Origin: Agrococcus lahaulensis DSM 17612
Lineage (GTDB): Bacteria; Actinomycetota; Actinomycetes; Actinomycetales; Microbacteriaceae
Reading direction: 5' to 3'
Assembly (NCBI RefSeq): GCF_000425105.1
Contig: NZ_AULD01000015.1
Span: 1 to 64,000 of the forward strand
DNA length: 64,000 nucleotides
Shown here one piece after another: positions 43,188 to 52,867 of the stretch. Under the pieces are notes generated by a model. It saw only the letters and a list, made by a program, of their open reading frames with translations. It had not been told where the DNA came from and did not search any database. Every line of letters begins with the position of its first letter. The stretch's first letter is position 1. The position numbers and the translations under genes are program-made.

Positions 43188-44197
43188 CGCACGTCCTCGA
43201 GCAGCGCGCCGATCAGCACCCAGTGGCGCGGGTGCGGCCGGGGCACGGCGATGGGTGCGGTGAAGCCCGGCCCCTCGATCGCGGGCAGGGTCGTCGTGCG
43301 CCCGTCCTCGAGCGCCTGCCGGTCGACGAGCACGCGCACCTCGCGGGCGATGCGGCGCGACTCGCCCGCGATGCGGCGCACGCTCGCGTCGTCGACGAGG
43401 GATGCGTCGAAGCGGTCGACGATCGTGCGCGTCATCCCGATCGCGCGGTTCACGAGCACCGTGAGCGTGAGCAGCAGCCGCTCGTCGCGCTCGATGCGGT
43501 CGCTGAGCCGCCGCGCCCTGGGGTTCAGGCGCGTCGACTCCTCGAGCGCGTCCATGGCAGCGCGCGTGCGCTTGATGCCGGCCCGCAGCTCGCGCGCCTC
43601 GGCGAGCATCGCCTCGCCGCGCTCCGCGTCGGCGACGGTGAGGGCGTGGGCGATGCGCTCGAAGGCGTCCGCGACGGCGTGGGCGAGCTCGCGCATCGAG
43701 CGCTCGGCCGGTTCGTGGTGCACGGGCGCCACGACGACGAGGTTGATGACGAGCGCCACGACCGCGCCGATGATCGTCTCGACGACGCGCTCGAAGCCGA
43801 ACAGCGGCCCGGTGCCCGCGCCGAGCGCGAGCAGCACCATCGCGCTGATCGGCAGCTGGTTCGCGGCCATCGGCGCGAGCCGCAGGAGTCGCGCGAGCAC
43901 GACGCCCAGGAGCGACACCGAGAGCACGACGAGCCCCGTCGTGGGCAGGACGAGCGTGGCGAGCCACGCGAGCAGCACACCGCCGATGACCCCGACCGAG
44001 CGCCCGATGCCCTTGCCGAGCGACTGGTTGACGCTCGGCGCGACGACGAGCAGCGCGGCGATCGCCGCGAAGATCGGCAGCTCCATGCCGAGCAGCAGCC
44101 GACTCGCCGCCCAGGCGATGACGATCGCGACGGCGACCTTGAGCACCTGCAGCCACGATTCCTGCTCGCCGGTCGTGAACCGCTCGAGCCACCGCAT
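43145..44197 (-). CDS. FUSC/aromatic acid exporter-family membrane protein
   Basis: This 350-residue protein has six membrane segments in the first half (about residues 18-155), with VAPSVNQSLGKGIGRSVGVIGGVLLAW, the conserved loop of FUSC/ArAE permeases, then a long cytoplasmic helical region. The family includes AaeB-type aromatic acid exporters; the substrate here is unknown. The start ATG at 44197 reads away from the phosphotransferase gene. Confidence 0.85.
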   Translation of the reverse strand: MRWLERFTTGEQESWLQVLKVAVAIVIAWAASRLLLGMELPIFAAIAALLVVAPSVNQSLGKGIGRSVGVIGGVLLAWLATLVLPTTGLVVLSVSLLGVVLARLLRLAPMAANQLPISAMVLLALGAGTGPLFGFERVVETIIGAVVALVINLVVVAPVHHEPAERSMRELAHAVADAFERIAHALTVADAERGEAMLAEARELRAGIKRTRAAMDALEESTRLNPRARRLSDRIERDERLLLTLTVLVNRAIGMTRTIVDRFDASLVDDASVRRIAGESRRIAREVRVLVDRQALEDGRTTTLPAIEGPGFTAPIAVPRPHPRHWVLIGALLEDVRQARESLEAGAEGA

Positions 44198-44247
44198 GGA
44201 TCCACGATACGCATCTCTCGGCGCACGCCCGGCTGCCGGGGTGTTGG

Positions 44248-45432
44248 ATGGGGCCCATGCTCGACAATCCCGCCGGAGTGCTCTCGAGGCTCGTCGCCGA
44301 GAGCGGCAGGGAGCTCGTCGACTTCCAGCAGAAGGATGTCGAACCGGTCAGCGAGGGCTTCGTGGTCGGCTACGCGTGCGGTGTCCGCACGCGCGAGGAC
44401 GCGATCGAGCGACTGACGATCTACGTCAACACCTCGCCGAGCGCGCCCGTCGACGAGCACACCGTCGAGCTCCTCGATGCGGCGGGCCGCCGGCTCACCG
44501 CGTGGGTGTACCCGCAGGACCCGTCGCTGCCGTCCCTGCCCGCCGTCTCGTACCCGGAGGCCGCAGGCGTCGTGCTCGCGAAGTTCGGCATCGCCGCCGA
44601 GGGCGCGACGCTGCGGATGGAGGCGTACCGCCCCGGCAAGCGGGCGGTGCTGCAGGTCGCGACCGCGACCGAGCGCTGGTTCGCCAAGGTCGTGCAGCCG
44701 TCGCTCGCCGCGACCATCCACGACCTGCACGAGCGCTTCCGCGCCGCGGGCGTGCCCGTGCCGCGGTCGATCGGCTTCTCCGACGCCGGCCTCGTGCTGC
44801 TCGGGGAGCTCCCCGGGGTGCCGGCGATCGACGTGTTCGAGCGCATCGACCGCGCCCGGTTCGCGCGCGGCCTCGACGAGCTCACCCAGCACATCGCCCA
44901 GGTGCCGGTGACGGTCGGCGCGCGGGAGTCGCTCGCTCGGCGGGTCGACTGGTACGCCGAGCGGATGGAGGAGACGGCGCCGGTGTTCGCGCGCCAGACC
45001 ACGCGGCTCGCCGCGATGATCGCGGAGCGCTACGCCGCGACGAGCGTGCCCCGGCCCGTCACGATCCACGGCGACCTCCACCTGGGCCAGATCTTCGTCG
45101 CCGAGGACGACCCGTCGCGCATCACGGGCATCCTCGACATCGACACCGCGGGGCTCGGCGACCCCGCCGACGATCGCGGGGCGCTCTTCGGGCACGTCGT
45201 CGTGTCGTCGGTCGAGCGGGAGGCCGGCTCGCCGGGGGTCGCGGCCCTCGCGGCCTTCGCCGACGAGCTGCAGTCAGGCTGGCGCGGCGACGAGCGCGTG
45301 ACCGCGATCGCAGCGACGCACCTGCTGGGCCATGCGCTCGCGAACGCCGGCCGCGGCGACGACCGCGGGGCGGCTGCGGCGCAGCGGCTGCTCGAGCGCG
45401 CCGCCTCCGTGCTCGGCGCGCCGCCCGCCTAG
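44248..45432 (+). CDS. Phosphotransferase with APH/maltokinase-like fold
   Basis: This protein of about 394 residues has a kinase-like fold: ATP-binding Lys in ERWFAKVVQP, catalytic ITIHGDLHLGQIF, and metal-binding GILDIDTAGLGDPADDRG. In the catalytic motif Gln replaces the usual Asn (HGDxHxxN), as in maltokinases, so a sugar kinase is as likely as an antibiotic-resistance enzyme. Start at 44248 or 44257; both are in frame. The stop overlaps the convergent luciferase-like gene by four bases. Confidence 0.75.
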   Translation: MGPMLDNPAGVLSRLVAESGRELVDFQQKDVEPVSEGFVVGYACGVRTREDAIERLTIYVNTSPSAPVDEHTVELLDAAGRRLTAWVYPQDPSLPSLPAVSYPEAAGVVLAKFGIAAEGATLRMEAYRPGKRAVLQVATATERWFAKVVQPSLAATIHDLHERFRAAGVPVPRSIGFSDAGLVLLGELPGVPAIDVFERIDRARFARGLDELTQHIAQVPVTVGARESLARRVDWYAERMEETAPVFARQTTRLAAMIAERYAATSVPRPVTIHGDLHLGQIFVAEDDPSRITGILDIDTAGLGDPADDRGALFGHVVVSSVEREAGSPGVAALAAFADELQSGWRGDERVTAIAATHLLGHALANAGRGDDRGAAAAQRLLERAASVLGAPPA

Positions 45433-46466
45433 CGGTCGAGCAGGGCGCGCACGCGCGGCACGACCTCGGTGCCGAGCAGCTCGATCGAGCGCAGGTTGTC
45501 CTCGTGCGACGTGCCCGAGTCGTACTTGAGGTCGAACCGCTCGACGCCGAGCGTCTCGACCGCCCAGCCGATCTTCTGCGCGACGGTCTCGGGACTCCCG
45601 ACGAAGATGGCGCCGTGCTCGGCAGCGCTCGCGTCGAACTCGCGCTCGGTCGCGTCGCCCCAGCCGCGCTCGCGCCCGATGCGGTTGCGGTAGACCATCC
45701 ACTGCGGCATGAGGATGCGCTTCGCCTCCTCGTCCGTCTCGGCGATGAGCCCGGGGGAGTGCATCCCGACGCGACCGCCCGAGTGCCCGAACTGCTCCAT
45801 CGCGCGCCGGTAGAGCCCCGAGAAGGGCGCGAACTGCGCGGGGCTGCCGCCGATGATCGCGAGCATCATGTCGAAGCCGTGGCGAGCGGTGCGGATGACG
45901 GAGTCGGGCGTGCCGCCGACGCCGACCCACACGGGGATGCGACCGCCGTGCTCGGCCGCGTGGGAGCGCGGGTGCACGCGCTGCTCGGTGAGCGACGAGC
46001 GCAGCCGGCCCGACCACGTGACGGGCTCCTCCTCCACGAGCTCGGCGAGCAGCTCGAGCCGCTCGTCGAAGAGCGCCTCGTAGTCCTCGAGCCGGTAGCC
46101 GAACAGCGGGAACGACTCGACGAACGAGCCGCGGCCGACGATCATCTCGGCCCGGCCGCTCGAGATGCCGTCGAGGGTTGAGAACTGCTCGAACACGCGC
46201 ACGGGGTCGTTCGACGAGAGCACCGTGACGGCCGTGCCGAGGCGGATGCGCTCGGTCACGCTCGCGAGGGCGCCGAGGACGATCTCGGGCGCGCTCGCCG
46301 CGAAGTCGGCGCGGTGGTGCTCGCCGACGCCGAAGAACGACAGCCCGGCGCGATCGGCGGCGATGCCCTCGGCCACGACGTCGCGGAGCACGCGCGAGTG
46401 GGGGATCGGCGCGCCGTCCTGCTCGGGGACGGCGGCGAACGTGTGGACTCCGAAGTCGAGGGGCAT
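45429..46466 (-). CDS. LLM-class flavin-dependent oxidoreductase (luciferase-like)
   Basis: Starting at MPLDFGVHTFAAVPEQDG, this 345-residue TIM-barrel protein shows the luciferase-like monooxygenase family: LSFFGVGEHHRADFAASAPEIVLGAL, TERIRLGTAVTVLSSNDPVRVFEQFSTLD and GRAEMIVGRGSFVESFPLFG. It should use reduced FMN or F420 to oxidise an unknown substrate. Eleven extra codons upstream are possible but would run toward the terminator hairpin of qcrB. Confidence 0.88.
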   Translation of the reverse strand: MPLDFGVHTFAAVPEQDGAPIPHSRVLRDVVAEGIAADRAGLSFFGVGEHHRADFAASAPEIVLGALASVTERIRLGTAVTVLSSNDPVRVFEQFSTLDGISSGRAEMIVGRGSFVESFPLFGYRLEDYEALFDERLELLAELVEEEPVTWSGRLRSSLTEQRVHPRSHAAEHGGRIPVWVGVGGTPDSVIRTARHGFDMMLAIIGGSPAQFAPFSGLYRRAMEQFGHSGGRVGMHSPGLIAETDEEAKRILMPQWMVYRNRIGRERGWGDATEREFDASAAEHGAIFVGSPETVAQKIGWAVETLGVERFDLKYDSGTSHEDNLRSIELLGTEVVPRVRALLDR

Positions 46467-46480
46467 GCCGGGGACAACGA

Positions 46481-46512
46481 CGGAGGGCCCGGGAATCATC
46501 CCGGGCCCTCCG
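46481..46512 (-). terminator. Terminator hairpin of the ctaE-qcrCAB operon
   Basis: CGGAGGGCCCGGGA (46481-46494) is perfectly complementary to 46499-46512, 14 pairs around a 4-base loop, 15 bases after the qcrB stop. It lies just ahead of the luciferase-like gene on the same strand and should separate the two transcripts. Confidence 0.85.
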
Positions 46513-46526
46513 TCTCGGTCGCCGAC

Positions 46527-48119
46527 CTAGTGGTCGTCGTGCCGCTTGGCGATCTCGAGCTCGCGCGGCGTCACGGGGCTCACGCGGTCCTCGAAGAACC
46601 AGCGGGTGAGCGCTGCCCGCAGGTGCGTCGCCGGCGTGATCCTGCCCTTCGCGTTCGGGCGCACCATGACCGGCGCGTACGACTCGTAGGCCTTGAGCTT
46701 CCACGCCTCGTACTCGTCGAGGGGCTGGTGCACCTCGATGTACTCGCCGCCGGGGCGGCGCACGATGCGGCCGCTCTCGTAGCCGTGCAGCAGGATCTCG
46801 CGATCCTTCTTCTGCAGGCCGAGCGCGATGCGCTTCGTGAGCCAGTACACGACGACCGTGCCGACGATGAGCATCGCCTGGAGGGCGTAGGTGACGTGGA
46901 ACACGTTGAGGCGGAAGTGCGTCGCGATGAGGTCGGACGAGGCAGCCGCCCACATGATCGCGTAGAACCAGACGCCGGCGGCGCCGATGGCCGTGCGCGT
47001 CGGGTTGTTGCGGGGGCGCTCGGCGATGTGGTGCTCGCGCTCGTCGCCCGTGATCCACTGCTCGATGAACGGGTAGATCATCACGATCACGATGAACAGC
47101 CCGAGCACCGCGATGGGCACGAGGATGTTCCACGAGATCGTCCAGTTGAAGATCTCGGTCTCCCAGCCCGGCATGAGGCGCAGGGCGCCGTCGGCGAAGC
47201 CGATGTACCAGTCGGGCTGCGTGCCGGCCGAGACGGGCGATGGGTCGTAGGGCCCGTACTCCCACAGCGGGAGGATCGTGAAGGTCGAGGCGATCGCGAC
47301 GAGCACGCCGAACACGATGAAGAAGAACGAGCCGGCCTTCGCGGCGAACAGCGGCATGATCGGCGCGCCCACGACGTTGTCGTTGGTCTTGCCGGGGCCC
47401 GCGAACTGCGTGTGCTTGTTGACCACGAGCAGCACCATGTGGATGCCGATGAACGCGATCACGAGCGCCGGCAGCAGCATGATGTGCAGCACGAAGAGCC
47501 GCGGCACGATGTCGTCGCCCGGGAACACGCCGCCGAAGAGCAGGTACGAGATCCAGGTGCCGACGATCGGGATGCCCTTGACCATGCCGTTGATGATGGC
47601 GAGGCCGTTGCCCGAGAGCAGGTCGTCGGGGAGCGAGTAGCCGGTGAAGCCCTCGGCGAGCGCGAGGATGAACAGGATGAAGCCGACGACCCAGTTGATC
47701 TCGCGCGGCTTGCGGAACGCGCCCGTGAAGAACACGCGCAGCATGTGCAGGCCAATCGCGGCGATGAACAGCAGCGCCGCCCAGTGGTGCAGCTGGCGCA
47801 TGAGCAGGCCGCCGCGCACGTCGAACGACAGGTCGAGGGCCGAGGCGTATGCCGCCGACATCGCGACGCCCTTGAGCGGGACGTAGGAGCCGTCGTAGTG
47901 CACCTCGGTCATCGACGGCTCGAAGAAGAACGTCAGGAACGTGCCCGAGAGCAGGATCGCGACGAACGAGTACAGGATGATCTCGCCGAGCATGAACGAC
48001 CAGTGGTCCGGGAAGACCTTCCGGCCGAGGGTCGCCACGAGGGTCGAGATGCTGGTGCGCTCGTCGAGGTAGTTCGACGCCTTCGCGGTGAGGCTGGGGC
48101 GCGTGGCGGTCGCGGTCAT
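46527..48119 (-). CDS. qcrB: Cytochrome bc complex cytochrome b subunit QcrB
   Basis: This 530-residue heme b subunit of the actinobacterial bcc complex has paired heme histidines in MRQLHHWAALLFIAAIGLHMLR and VLHIMLLPALVIAFIGIHM. The Qo-site PEWY-type motif reads PDWY (TQPDWYIGF). About nine membrane helices, plus the C-terminal extension typical of actinobacteria, ending in RHDDH. It oxidises menaquinol and passes electrons to QcrA/QcrC. The start overlaps the qcrA stop by four bases. Confidence 0.97.
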   Translation of the reverse strand: MTATATRPSLTAKASNYLDERTSISTLVATLGRKVFPDHWSFMLGEIILYSFVAILLSGTFLTFFFEPSMTEVHYDGSYVPLKGVAMSAAYASALDLSFDVRGGLLMRQLHHWAALLFIAAIGLHMLRVFFTGAFRKPREINWVVGFILFILALAEGFTGYSLPDDLLSGNGLAIINGMVKGIPIVGTWISYLLFGGVFPGDDIVPRLFVLHIMLLPALVIAFIGIHMVLLVVNKHTQFAGPGKTNDNVVGAPIMPLFAAKAGSFFFIVFGVLVAIASTFTILPLWEYGPYDPSPVSAGTQPDWYIGFADGALRLMPGWETEIFNWTISWNILVPIAVLGLFIVIVMIYPFIEQWITGDEREHHIAERPRNNPTRTAIGAAGVWFYAIMWAAASSDLIATHFRLNVFHVTYALQAMLIVGTVVVYWLTKRIALGLQKKDREILLHGYESGRIVRRPGGEYIEVHQPLDEYEAWKLKAYESYAPVMVRPNAKGRITPATHLRAALTRWFFEDRVSPVTPRELEIAKRHDDH

Positions 48120-49228
48120 GCGCGGGTCTCCGTCTCAGCGGCCGACACCGGCACGTGGTCCGGGTCGATGTGGTTCAGGCGCTCCCAGAACGACGGGCCG
48201 ATGGGCTCGGTGAAGTCGCGCTGGGCGATGAGGTAGCCCTCGTCGTCCACGGTGATCGGCAGCTGCGGGAGCGGCCGCTTCGCGGGGCCGAAGACGACCT
48301 TCGCGTGCTCGGTGACGTCGAACGTCGACTGGTGGCACGGGCAGAGGAGGTGGTGCGTCTGCTGCTCGTACAGCGCCACGGGGCAGCCGACGTGCGTGCA
48401 GATCTTGGAGTAGGCGACGATGCCGTCGTACGACCAGCCCTCGCGGCCGGGGGCCTCCTTGAGGCGGTCGACGGGGAGCCGGACGAGCAGCACCGCGGCG
48501 AGCGCCTTCTTGTCGAGGTAGCCCTCGTTGTGGCCGATGTCCTTGAGCGACTCGGGGATCACGTGGAACGCCGAGCCGATCGTGACGTCGTCCGCGCGGA
48601 TGGGCGTGCCGGTCGGGTCGAGGGCGAGGCGCTCGCCCGAGGTCCACATCGTGTGCGCGATCGCCTCGACGGCATCCTCGGCGGGCGCGAGGTCGCGGAA
48701 GAGCACGATGGCGGGCAGCGGCATGAGCGCGACGGCGCCGATGAGCGTGTTGCGGATGAGCGTGCGGCGGGAGAAGCCCGACTCCTGGTCGCCGAGCTGG
48801 AAGATCTCGACGGCGCGGGCGCGGCTCTTCTCGGAGCCGCGCGACAGGTGCCGCTCCTCGACGACCTCGTGGCTGCTCATGAGCTGACGCGCCCAGTGCA
48901 TGCCGCCGATGCCGACGGCGAGCAGCGCGAGCGCGATCGCGAGGCCGAGGAAGAGGTTGTTCGCCCGGACGCTCGCCATGTTGCCCGGCTCGATCGGCAG
49001 CGCGATGTACGCGACGATCGCGAGCACCGAGCCGAGCATCGAGATCAGGAACCAGGCGACGACCTGCCGCTCCGCGCGGCGCTCCTTCTCGGGGTGGAGG
49101 TCGGTCTGGCGCGGCCGGTGCGGCGGCAGGCCCGGGTTCGTGAAGCCGTCCGACTGCTCGATCGCTGCGCCACGGTCGTAGGCGACGACGCTCTGCTCGC
49201 TAGGAGCCGACTGGTCTTCAGCCGACAT
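48116..49228 (-). CDS. qcrA: Cytochrome bc complex Rieske iron-sulfur subunit QcrA
   Basis: This 370-residue subunit has three membrane helices (near residues 57, 90 and 155) and a C-terminal Rieske domain with the 2Fe-2S ligands in CTHVGC and CPCHQS; a twin Arg (SRRTLIRN) precedes the last helix. I place the start at MSAEDQSAPSE because GAGAGGAACAGC precedes it well; an in-frame ATG nine codons earlier (49255), close to the qcrC stop, is the alternative. Confidence 0.95.
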   Translation of the reverse strand: MSAEDQSAPSEQSVVAYDRGAAIEQSDGFTNPGLPPHRPRQTDLHPEKERRAERQVVAWFLISMLGSVLAIVAYIALPIEPGNMASVRANNLFLGLAIALALLAVGIGGMHWARQLMSSHEVVEERHLSRGSEKSRARAVEIFQLGDQESGFSRRTLIRNTLIGAVALMPLPAIVLFRDLAPAEDAVEAIAHTMWTSGERLALDPTGTPIRADDVTIGSAFHVIPESLKDIGHNEGYLDKKALAAVLLVRLPVDRLKEAPGREGWSYDGIVAYSKICTHVGCPVALYEQQTHHLLCPCHQSTFDVTEHAKVVFGPAKRPLPQLPITVDDEGYLIAQRDFTEPIGPSFWERLNHIDPDHVPVSAAETETRA

Positions 49229-49258
49229 GCTGTTCCTCTCGTTGTCGTTCGCCATGGA

Positions 49259-50074
49259 TCAGTTCGGCCTCGAGGTGAGCCACACGGAGACGGCCACGAG
49301 GCCGCCGAGGCCGAAGATCCAGATGAACAGGCCCTCCGACACCGGGCCGAGGCTGCCGAGGTCGAAGCCGCCGACCGACGGGTTCTCGTCGAGGTAGTTC
49401 AGGTACGCGATGATCTCGCGCTTCTGCTCCGGGCTGATGTTCGCGTCGTTGAAGACCGGCATGTTCTGCGGGCCGGTGAGCATCGCCTCGTAGACGTGCA
49501 CGGGGTCGATGTCGCGCAGGTGCGGGGCCCACTTGCCCTCGGTCAGCGCGCCGCCGGCGCCCGCGACGTTGTGGCACATCGCGCAGTTGATGCGGAAGAG
49601 CTCGCCACCGCGGGCGATGCCCTCGTCGTCGACCTGGCTGATGTCGAGCCACTGCTCGTCGGGCACGTCGGGACCGGGCGCGAGCGCGGCGATGTACTCG
49701 CCCATCGCGTCCGACTGCTCCTGCGTGAACTGCGGGTCGCGCTGCTCGGCCTGCGGGCCCTGGAAGGCCATCGGCATGCGGCCGGTCATGACCTGGAAGT
49801 CGACGGATGCGGCGCCCACGCCGATCAGGCTCGGCCCGGCCTCCGTGCCCTCGGCCTCGAGGCCGTGGCACGAGGCGCAGTTGGCGCGGAAGAGCAGCTC
49901 GCCGTCCTCGGCGGTCAGCTGCTGCGCGTGCGGGGCGACGGCGGGCTCAGCGTTCGCGACGCTGCTCACCGCGACCGACGCGCCGCCAGCGACGACGAGG
50001 CCGATCATGAGCAGGGCGGCGCTGGCGAGCGGGTGCCTGCGTCCGGTCTTCTTGCGTGCTGTCAAGATCCTCAC
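49259..50074 (-). CDS. qcrC: Cytochrome bc complex diheme cytochrome c subunit QcrC
   Basis: This subunit of about 271 residues has an N-terminal membrane anchor (about residues 17-40) and two heme c sites, CASCH and CAMCH, with Met ligands in MPMAFQGP and NMPVFNDAN, then a C-terminal helix (GLFIWIFGLGGLVAVSVW). The diheme form is the actinobacterial version that passes electrons directly to cytochrome aa3 in a supercomplex. The GTG start at 50074 has a weak binding site; a TTG three codons on is possible. Confidence 0.95.
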   Translation of the reverse strand: MRILTARKKTGRRHPLASAALLMIGLVVAGGASVAVSSVANAEPAVAPHAQQLTAEDGELLFRANCASCHGLEAEGTEAGPSLIGVGAASVDFQVMTGRMPMAFQGPQAEQRDPQFTQEQSDAMGEYIAALAPGPDVPDEQWLDISQVDDEGIARGGELFRINCAMCHNVAGAGGALTEGKWAPHLRDIDPVHVYEAMLTGPQNMPVFNDANISPEQKREIIAYLNYLDENPSVGGFDLGSLGPVSEGLFIWIFGLGGLVAVSVWLTSRPN

Positions 50075-50081
50075 CCAACCG

Positions 50082-50726
50082 TTACTTGAGCCAGTAGATG
50101 ACGAGGTACAGGCCGATCCAGACCACGTCGACGAAGTGCCAGTAGTAGGAGATGACGTGCGCGCTCGTCGCCTCCTTGTGTCCGAAGCGCTTGACCGCGT
50201 AGGCGCGGCCGATCACGAAGAGGAAGGCGAAGAGCCCGCCGGTGACGTGCAGGCCGTGGAAGCCCGTCGTGAGGTAGAACGCCGACGCGTAAGAGTTCGA
50301 CTGGATCGCGACCCCGTGGTGCACGAGCTCCACGTACTCGAAGACCTGCAGCATGATGAAGATCGCGCCCATCGCGTAGGTCAGGTAGAACCACTCGACC
50401 ATGCCCCACTTGGAGAACTGCAGCGCTCGACCGGTGCGGAACACCTGGTGGTGCTCGGCGGCGTTCGCGCCCGCCTGGCACGTGAAGCTCGACAGCAGCA
50501 GGATCGTCGTGTTGATCGTGGCGAAGAGCACGTTGAGCTTCTCGGCCTCGGTCGCGAACAGGTCGCCCGACATCGATCGGAGCGTGAAGTAGATCGCGAA
50601 GAGGCCGGCGAAGAACATGACTTCGCTGCCGAGCCAGACGATGGTGCCGACCGCCACGGTGTTCGGCCGGCGGATCATCGGCGCTGAGGGCGACGAGGAG
50701 AGCGCAGTAGTGGACACGATGTCCAT
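50082..50726 (-). CDS. ctaE: Cytochrome c oxidase subunit III CtaE
   Basis: This 214-residue protein has five membrane helices with [23 protein letters not shown], the conserved HGLHVTGG and the closing [19 protein letters not shown] of subunit III. Read from [12 protein letters not shown]. The qcrC start follows eight bases after its stop, so ctaE-qcrC-qcrA-qcrB is one operon, as usual in actinobacteria. Confidence 0.96.
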   Translation of the reverse strand: MDIVSTTALSSSPSAPMIRRPNTVAVGTIVWLGSEVMFFAGLFAIYFTLRSMSGDLFATEAEKLNVLFATINTTILLLSSFTCQAGANAAEHHQVFRTGRALQFSKWGMVEWFYLTYAMGAIFIMLQVFEYVELVHHGVAIQSNSYASAFYLTTGFHGLHVTGGLFAFLFVIGRAYAVKRFGHKEATSAHVISYYWHFVDVVWIGLYLVIYWLK

Positions 50727-50783
50727 CCTAGTGACAGTTCTACGCGCCGTAGTGACCCGACGAGCCAGTCGAGCGCAAAAAGA

Positions 50784-50789
50784 TAGGCT
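50784..50789 (+). promoter_or_regulatory. -10 box of trpD (leaderless)
   Basis: TAGGCT lies six bases before the trpD ATG in an A-rich patch (GCAAAAAGA). The 69-bp region also serves the divergent ctaE operon. Confidence 0.4.
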
Positions 50790-50795
50790 CGAGCC

Positions 50796-51851
50796 ATGGA
50801 TCGCCTCTTGACCTGGCCGTGCGTGCTCGAGACCCTGCTCGAAGGCGACGACCTGGCGATCCGGCAGGCCGAGTGGGCGATGGCCGAGGTGGTCACCGGG
50901 CGCGCCTCGGAGGCGCAGATCGCGGGCTTCCTCATCGCCCTGCGGGCGAAGGGCGTCGTCGCCGAGGAGCTCGTCGGCTTCCGCGACGCCATCCTCGAGG
51001 CGGCCGTGCCGCTCCCGGGCGACACGCGCGTCGTCGACATCGTCGGCACGGGCGGCGACCGCCAGCACACCGTCAACATCTCGACGACCGCGAGCATCGT
51101 CGTCGCCGCCTCGGGCGTGCCGGTGCTCAAGCACGGCAATCGGGCGGTCTCCTCCTCCTCGGGCGCGTCGGACGTGCTCGACGCGCTCGGGCTCGTGCCG
51201 GCCGACGACGACCCGGCGGTCGTGCGCCGCATCCTCGAGCGCGCGGGCATCTCGTTCGCGTGGGCGACGCGCTTCCACCCCGGCTTCCGCCACGCGGGAC
51301 CCGTGCGCGCCGGGCTCGGGGTGCCGACGGTCTTCAACTACCTCGGCCCGCTCGTCAACCCCGCGCGCCCCGAGGTCTCGCTCGTCGGCGTCGCCGACAA
51401 GCACATCATCGAGCAGTTCGTCGGCGTCTTCGCGACCCGCGGCGCGACCGCGCTCGTCGTGCGCGGCGAGGACGGGCTCGACGAGCTCACGACGACCGGT
51501 CACTCCGAGCTCTGGGAGGTCGCTCGCGGCGACGTCGTGGAGCACGACATCGACCCGCGCGAGCTCGGCATCCGCCGGGCGAGCCTCGACGACCTGCGCG
51601 GCGGCTCGGCCGAGCACAACGCCGACGTGCTGCGCCGCACGATCGCGGGCGAGCAGGGGCCCGTGCGCGACGTCGTGCTGCTCAACGCCGCCGCCGCGCT
51701 CGTGGCCTGGCGGCTCGACGGCGACCCGCGACAGAAGGACCGCCCGCTCGTGGAGCGCTTGCGCGAGGAGCTCGACGTCGCCGCCGGCGCGATCGACTCC
51801 GGGGCCGCGACGCGCACGCTCGAGGCGTGGCGCGCCGCGGCTGCGGCATGA
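50796..51851 (+). CDS. trpD: Anthranilate phosphoribosyltransferase
   Basis: This 351-residue enzyme of tryptophan synthesis couples anthranilate to PRPP. The glycine-rich [14 protein letters not shown] loop, [15 protein letters not shown], and the C-terminal [23 protein letters not shown] are all conserved. It stands next to ctaE-qcrCAB without other trp genes, a common actinobacterial arrangement. The following membrane protein starts eight bases after its stop. Confidence 0.96.
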   Translation: MDRLLTWPCVLETLLEGDDLAIRQAEWAMAEVVTGRASEAQIAGFLIALRAKGVVAEELVGFRDAILEAAVPLPGDTRVVDIVGTGGDRQHTVNISTTASIVVAASGVPVLKHGNRAVSSSSGASDVLDALGLVPADDDPAVVRRILERAGISFAWATRFHPGFRHAGPVRAGLGVPTVFNYLGPLVNPARPEVSLVGVADKHIIEQFVGVFATRGATALVVRGEDGLDELTTTGHSELWEVARGDVVEHDIDPRELGIRRASLDDLRGGSAEHNADVLRRTIAGEQGPVRDVVLLNAAAALVAWRLDGDPRQKDRPLVERLREELDVAAGAIDSGAATRTLEAWRAAAAA

Positions 51852-51858
51852 TGCCGAG

Positions 51859-52803
51859 GTGAGCAGCCGGGTCATCGAGCGCGCCGAGCGTCAGACGACG
51901 TGGTCGAGCGCCGAGGTGTGGCACGCGTGGCCGCTCGCGTGGGCCGACCGCACGTCGCGCTCGCTGCTGCTCGTCGCGCTCGCCATCAGCGGGCTGCTCT
52001 CGTGCTACGGGCTCACGCTCCTGCTGCACCGCCCGCCCGAGCTCACGCCGTCGCTCACGCTGCGCGGCATCGGCGCGCTGCTGCTCGTGCTCGCGGCGAT
52101 CGTCGCGCCGGCGTCGCGCAGCTACCGGCTCGGCGCCTTCTACTGCATCGTGCTCTTCGCGTGCACGCAGGCGGCGGTGCTGCTGCTGCAGTCGACGTCG
52201 CTCATCGGCGCCTCGACCTACGGCGCGCTCGACGCGATCGACTTCATCTCCTTCGGCACGCTCGTCGTCGCCTGGATGCTCGTGCGCATGCGGCATCCGC
52301 TCACGATCCTCGTCGTCGTGACCGGCTACGCGATAGCGGGTGCCGCCTTCTTCGCCAGGGCGCTGCCGGCGATCCGCGAGCGGCTGTTCGACCACCCCTG
52401 GCAGGAGGCGTCGAGCTCGATCGACGAGGCGATCGGGCGCACCGGCGCGCTCGTGCTCGTCATCATGCTCGTGCTGCTCGCGTGGTGGCTCGACGGCTGG
52501 ATGCGCGCGCTCCTGCCGGTCGCGCACGTCGCGGAGCCGCACGGCTCGGGCCGCGCGCACCGCACGGGCGAGCGCCCGCGCGTGCGCGTCGCGGTGGTCG
52601 CGATGCTCTGCTGCCTCGACCTGCTCGCCCTCGCCGTCGCGATCTCGGCGAAGCAGCCGACGTCGCGCGGCAGGCTCTCCGAGGCCGACGACTGGTGGTG
52701 CTCGGTCGTGATCGCCGTCTCGACCGCGCGCACGGCGCTCGTGATCCTCGCGATCGCCGCTGCCGTCATCTGGATCAGTGACCCGGTGCAGCGAGCGGTC
52801 TGA
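51859..52803 (+). CDS. Polytopic membrane protein of unknown function
   Basis: This 314-residue protein starts at GTG ([15 protein letters not shown]) and has about eight hydrophobic segments: near residues 35-55, 68-85, 92-113, 125-147, 152-172, 195-213, 245-265 and 290-310. A short charged loop, [16 protein letters not shown], lies between the last two pairs. I do not recognise the family. Probably cotranscribed with trpD given the 7-base gap, though a functional link is not evident. Confidence 0.7.
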   Translation: MSSRVIERAERQTTWSSAEVWHAWPLAWADRTSRSLLLVALAISGLLSCYGLTLLLHRPPELTPSLTLRGIGALLLVLAAIVAPASRSYRLGAFYCIVLFACTQAAVLLLQSTSLIGASTYGALDAIDFISFGTLVVAWMLVRMRHPLTILVVVTGYAIAGAAFFARALPAIRERLFDHPWQEASSSIDEAIGRTGALVLVIMLVLLAWWLDGWMRALLPVAHVAEPHGSGRAHRTGERPRVRVAVVAMLCCLDLLALAVAISAKQPTSRGRLSEADDWWCSVVIAVSTARTALVILAIAAAVIWISDPVQRAV

Positions 52804-52820
52804 AGCCGTCGCGCACGCGA

Positions 52821-52848
52821 GAGCGGGGCGGCTCCCGCCACCCCGCTC
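52821..52848. terminator. Terminator hairpin between convergent genes
   Basis: GAGCGGGG (52821-52828) pairs with CCCCGCTC (52841-52848), eight GC-rich pairs around a 12-base loop, between the membrane-protein stop and the glpK stop. Confidence 0.65.
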
Positions 52849-52867
52849 CGTGCCTCCGCTCCAGCGG

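Noticed and set aside
44248-45432. Antibiotic-resistance aminoglycoside phosphotransferase
   Set aside because: The kinase motif has Gln in place of Asn, as in maltokinases, and no resistance context is present; a general phosphotransferase call is safer.
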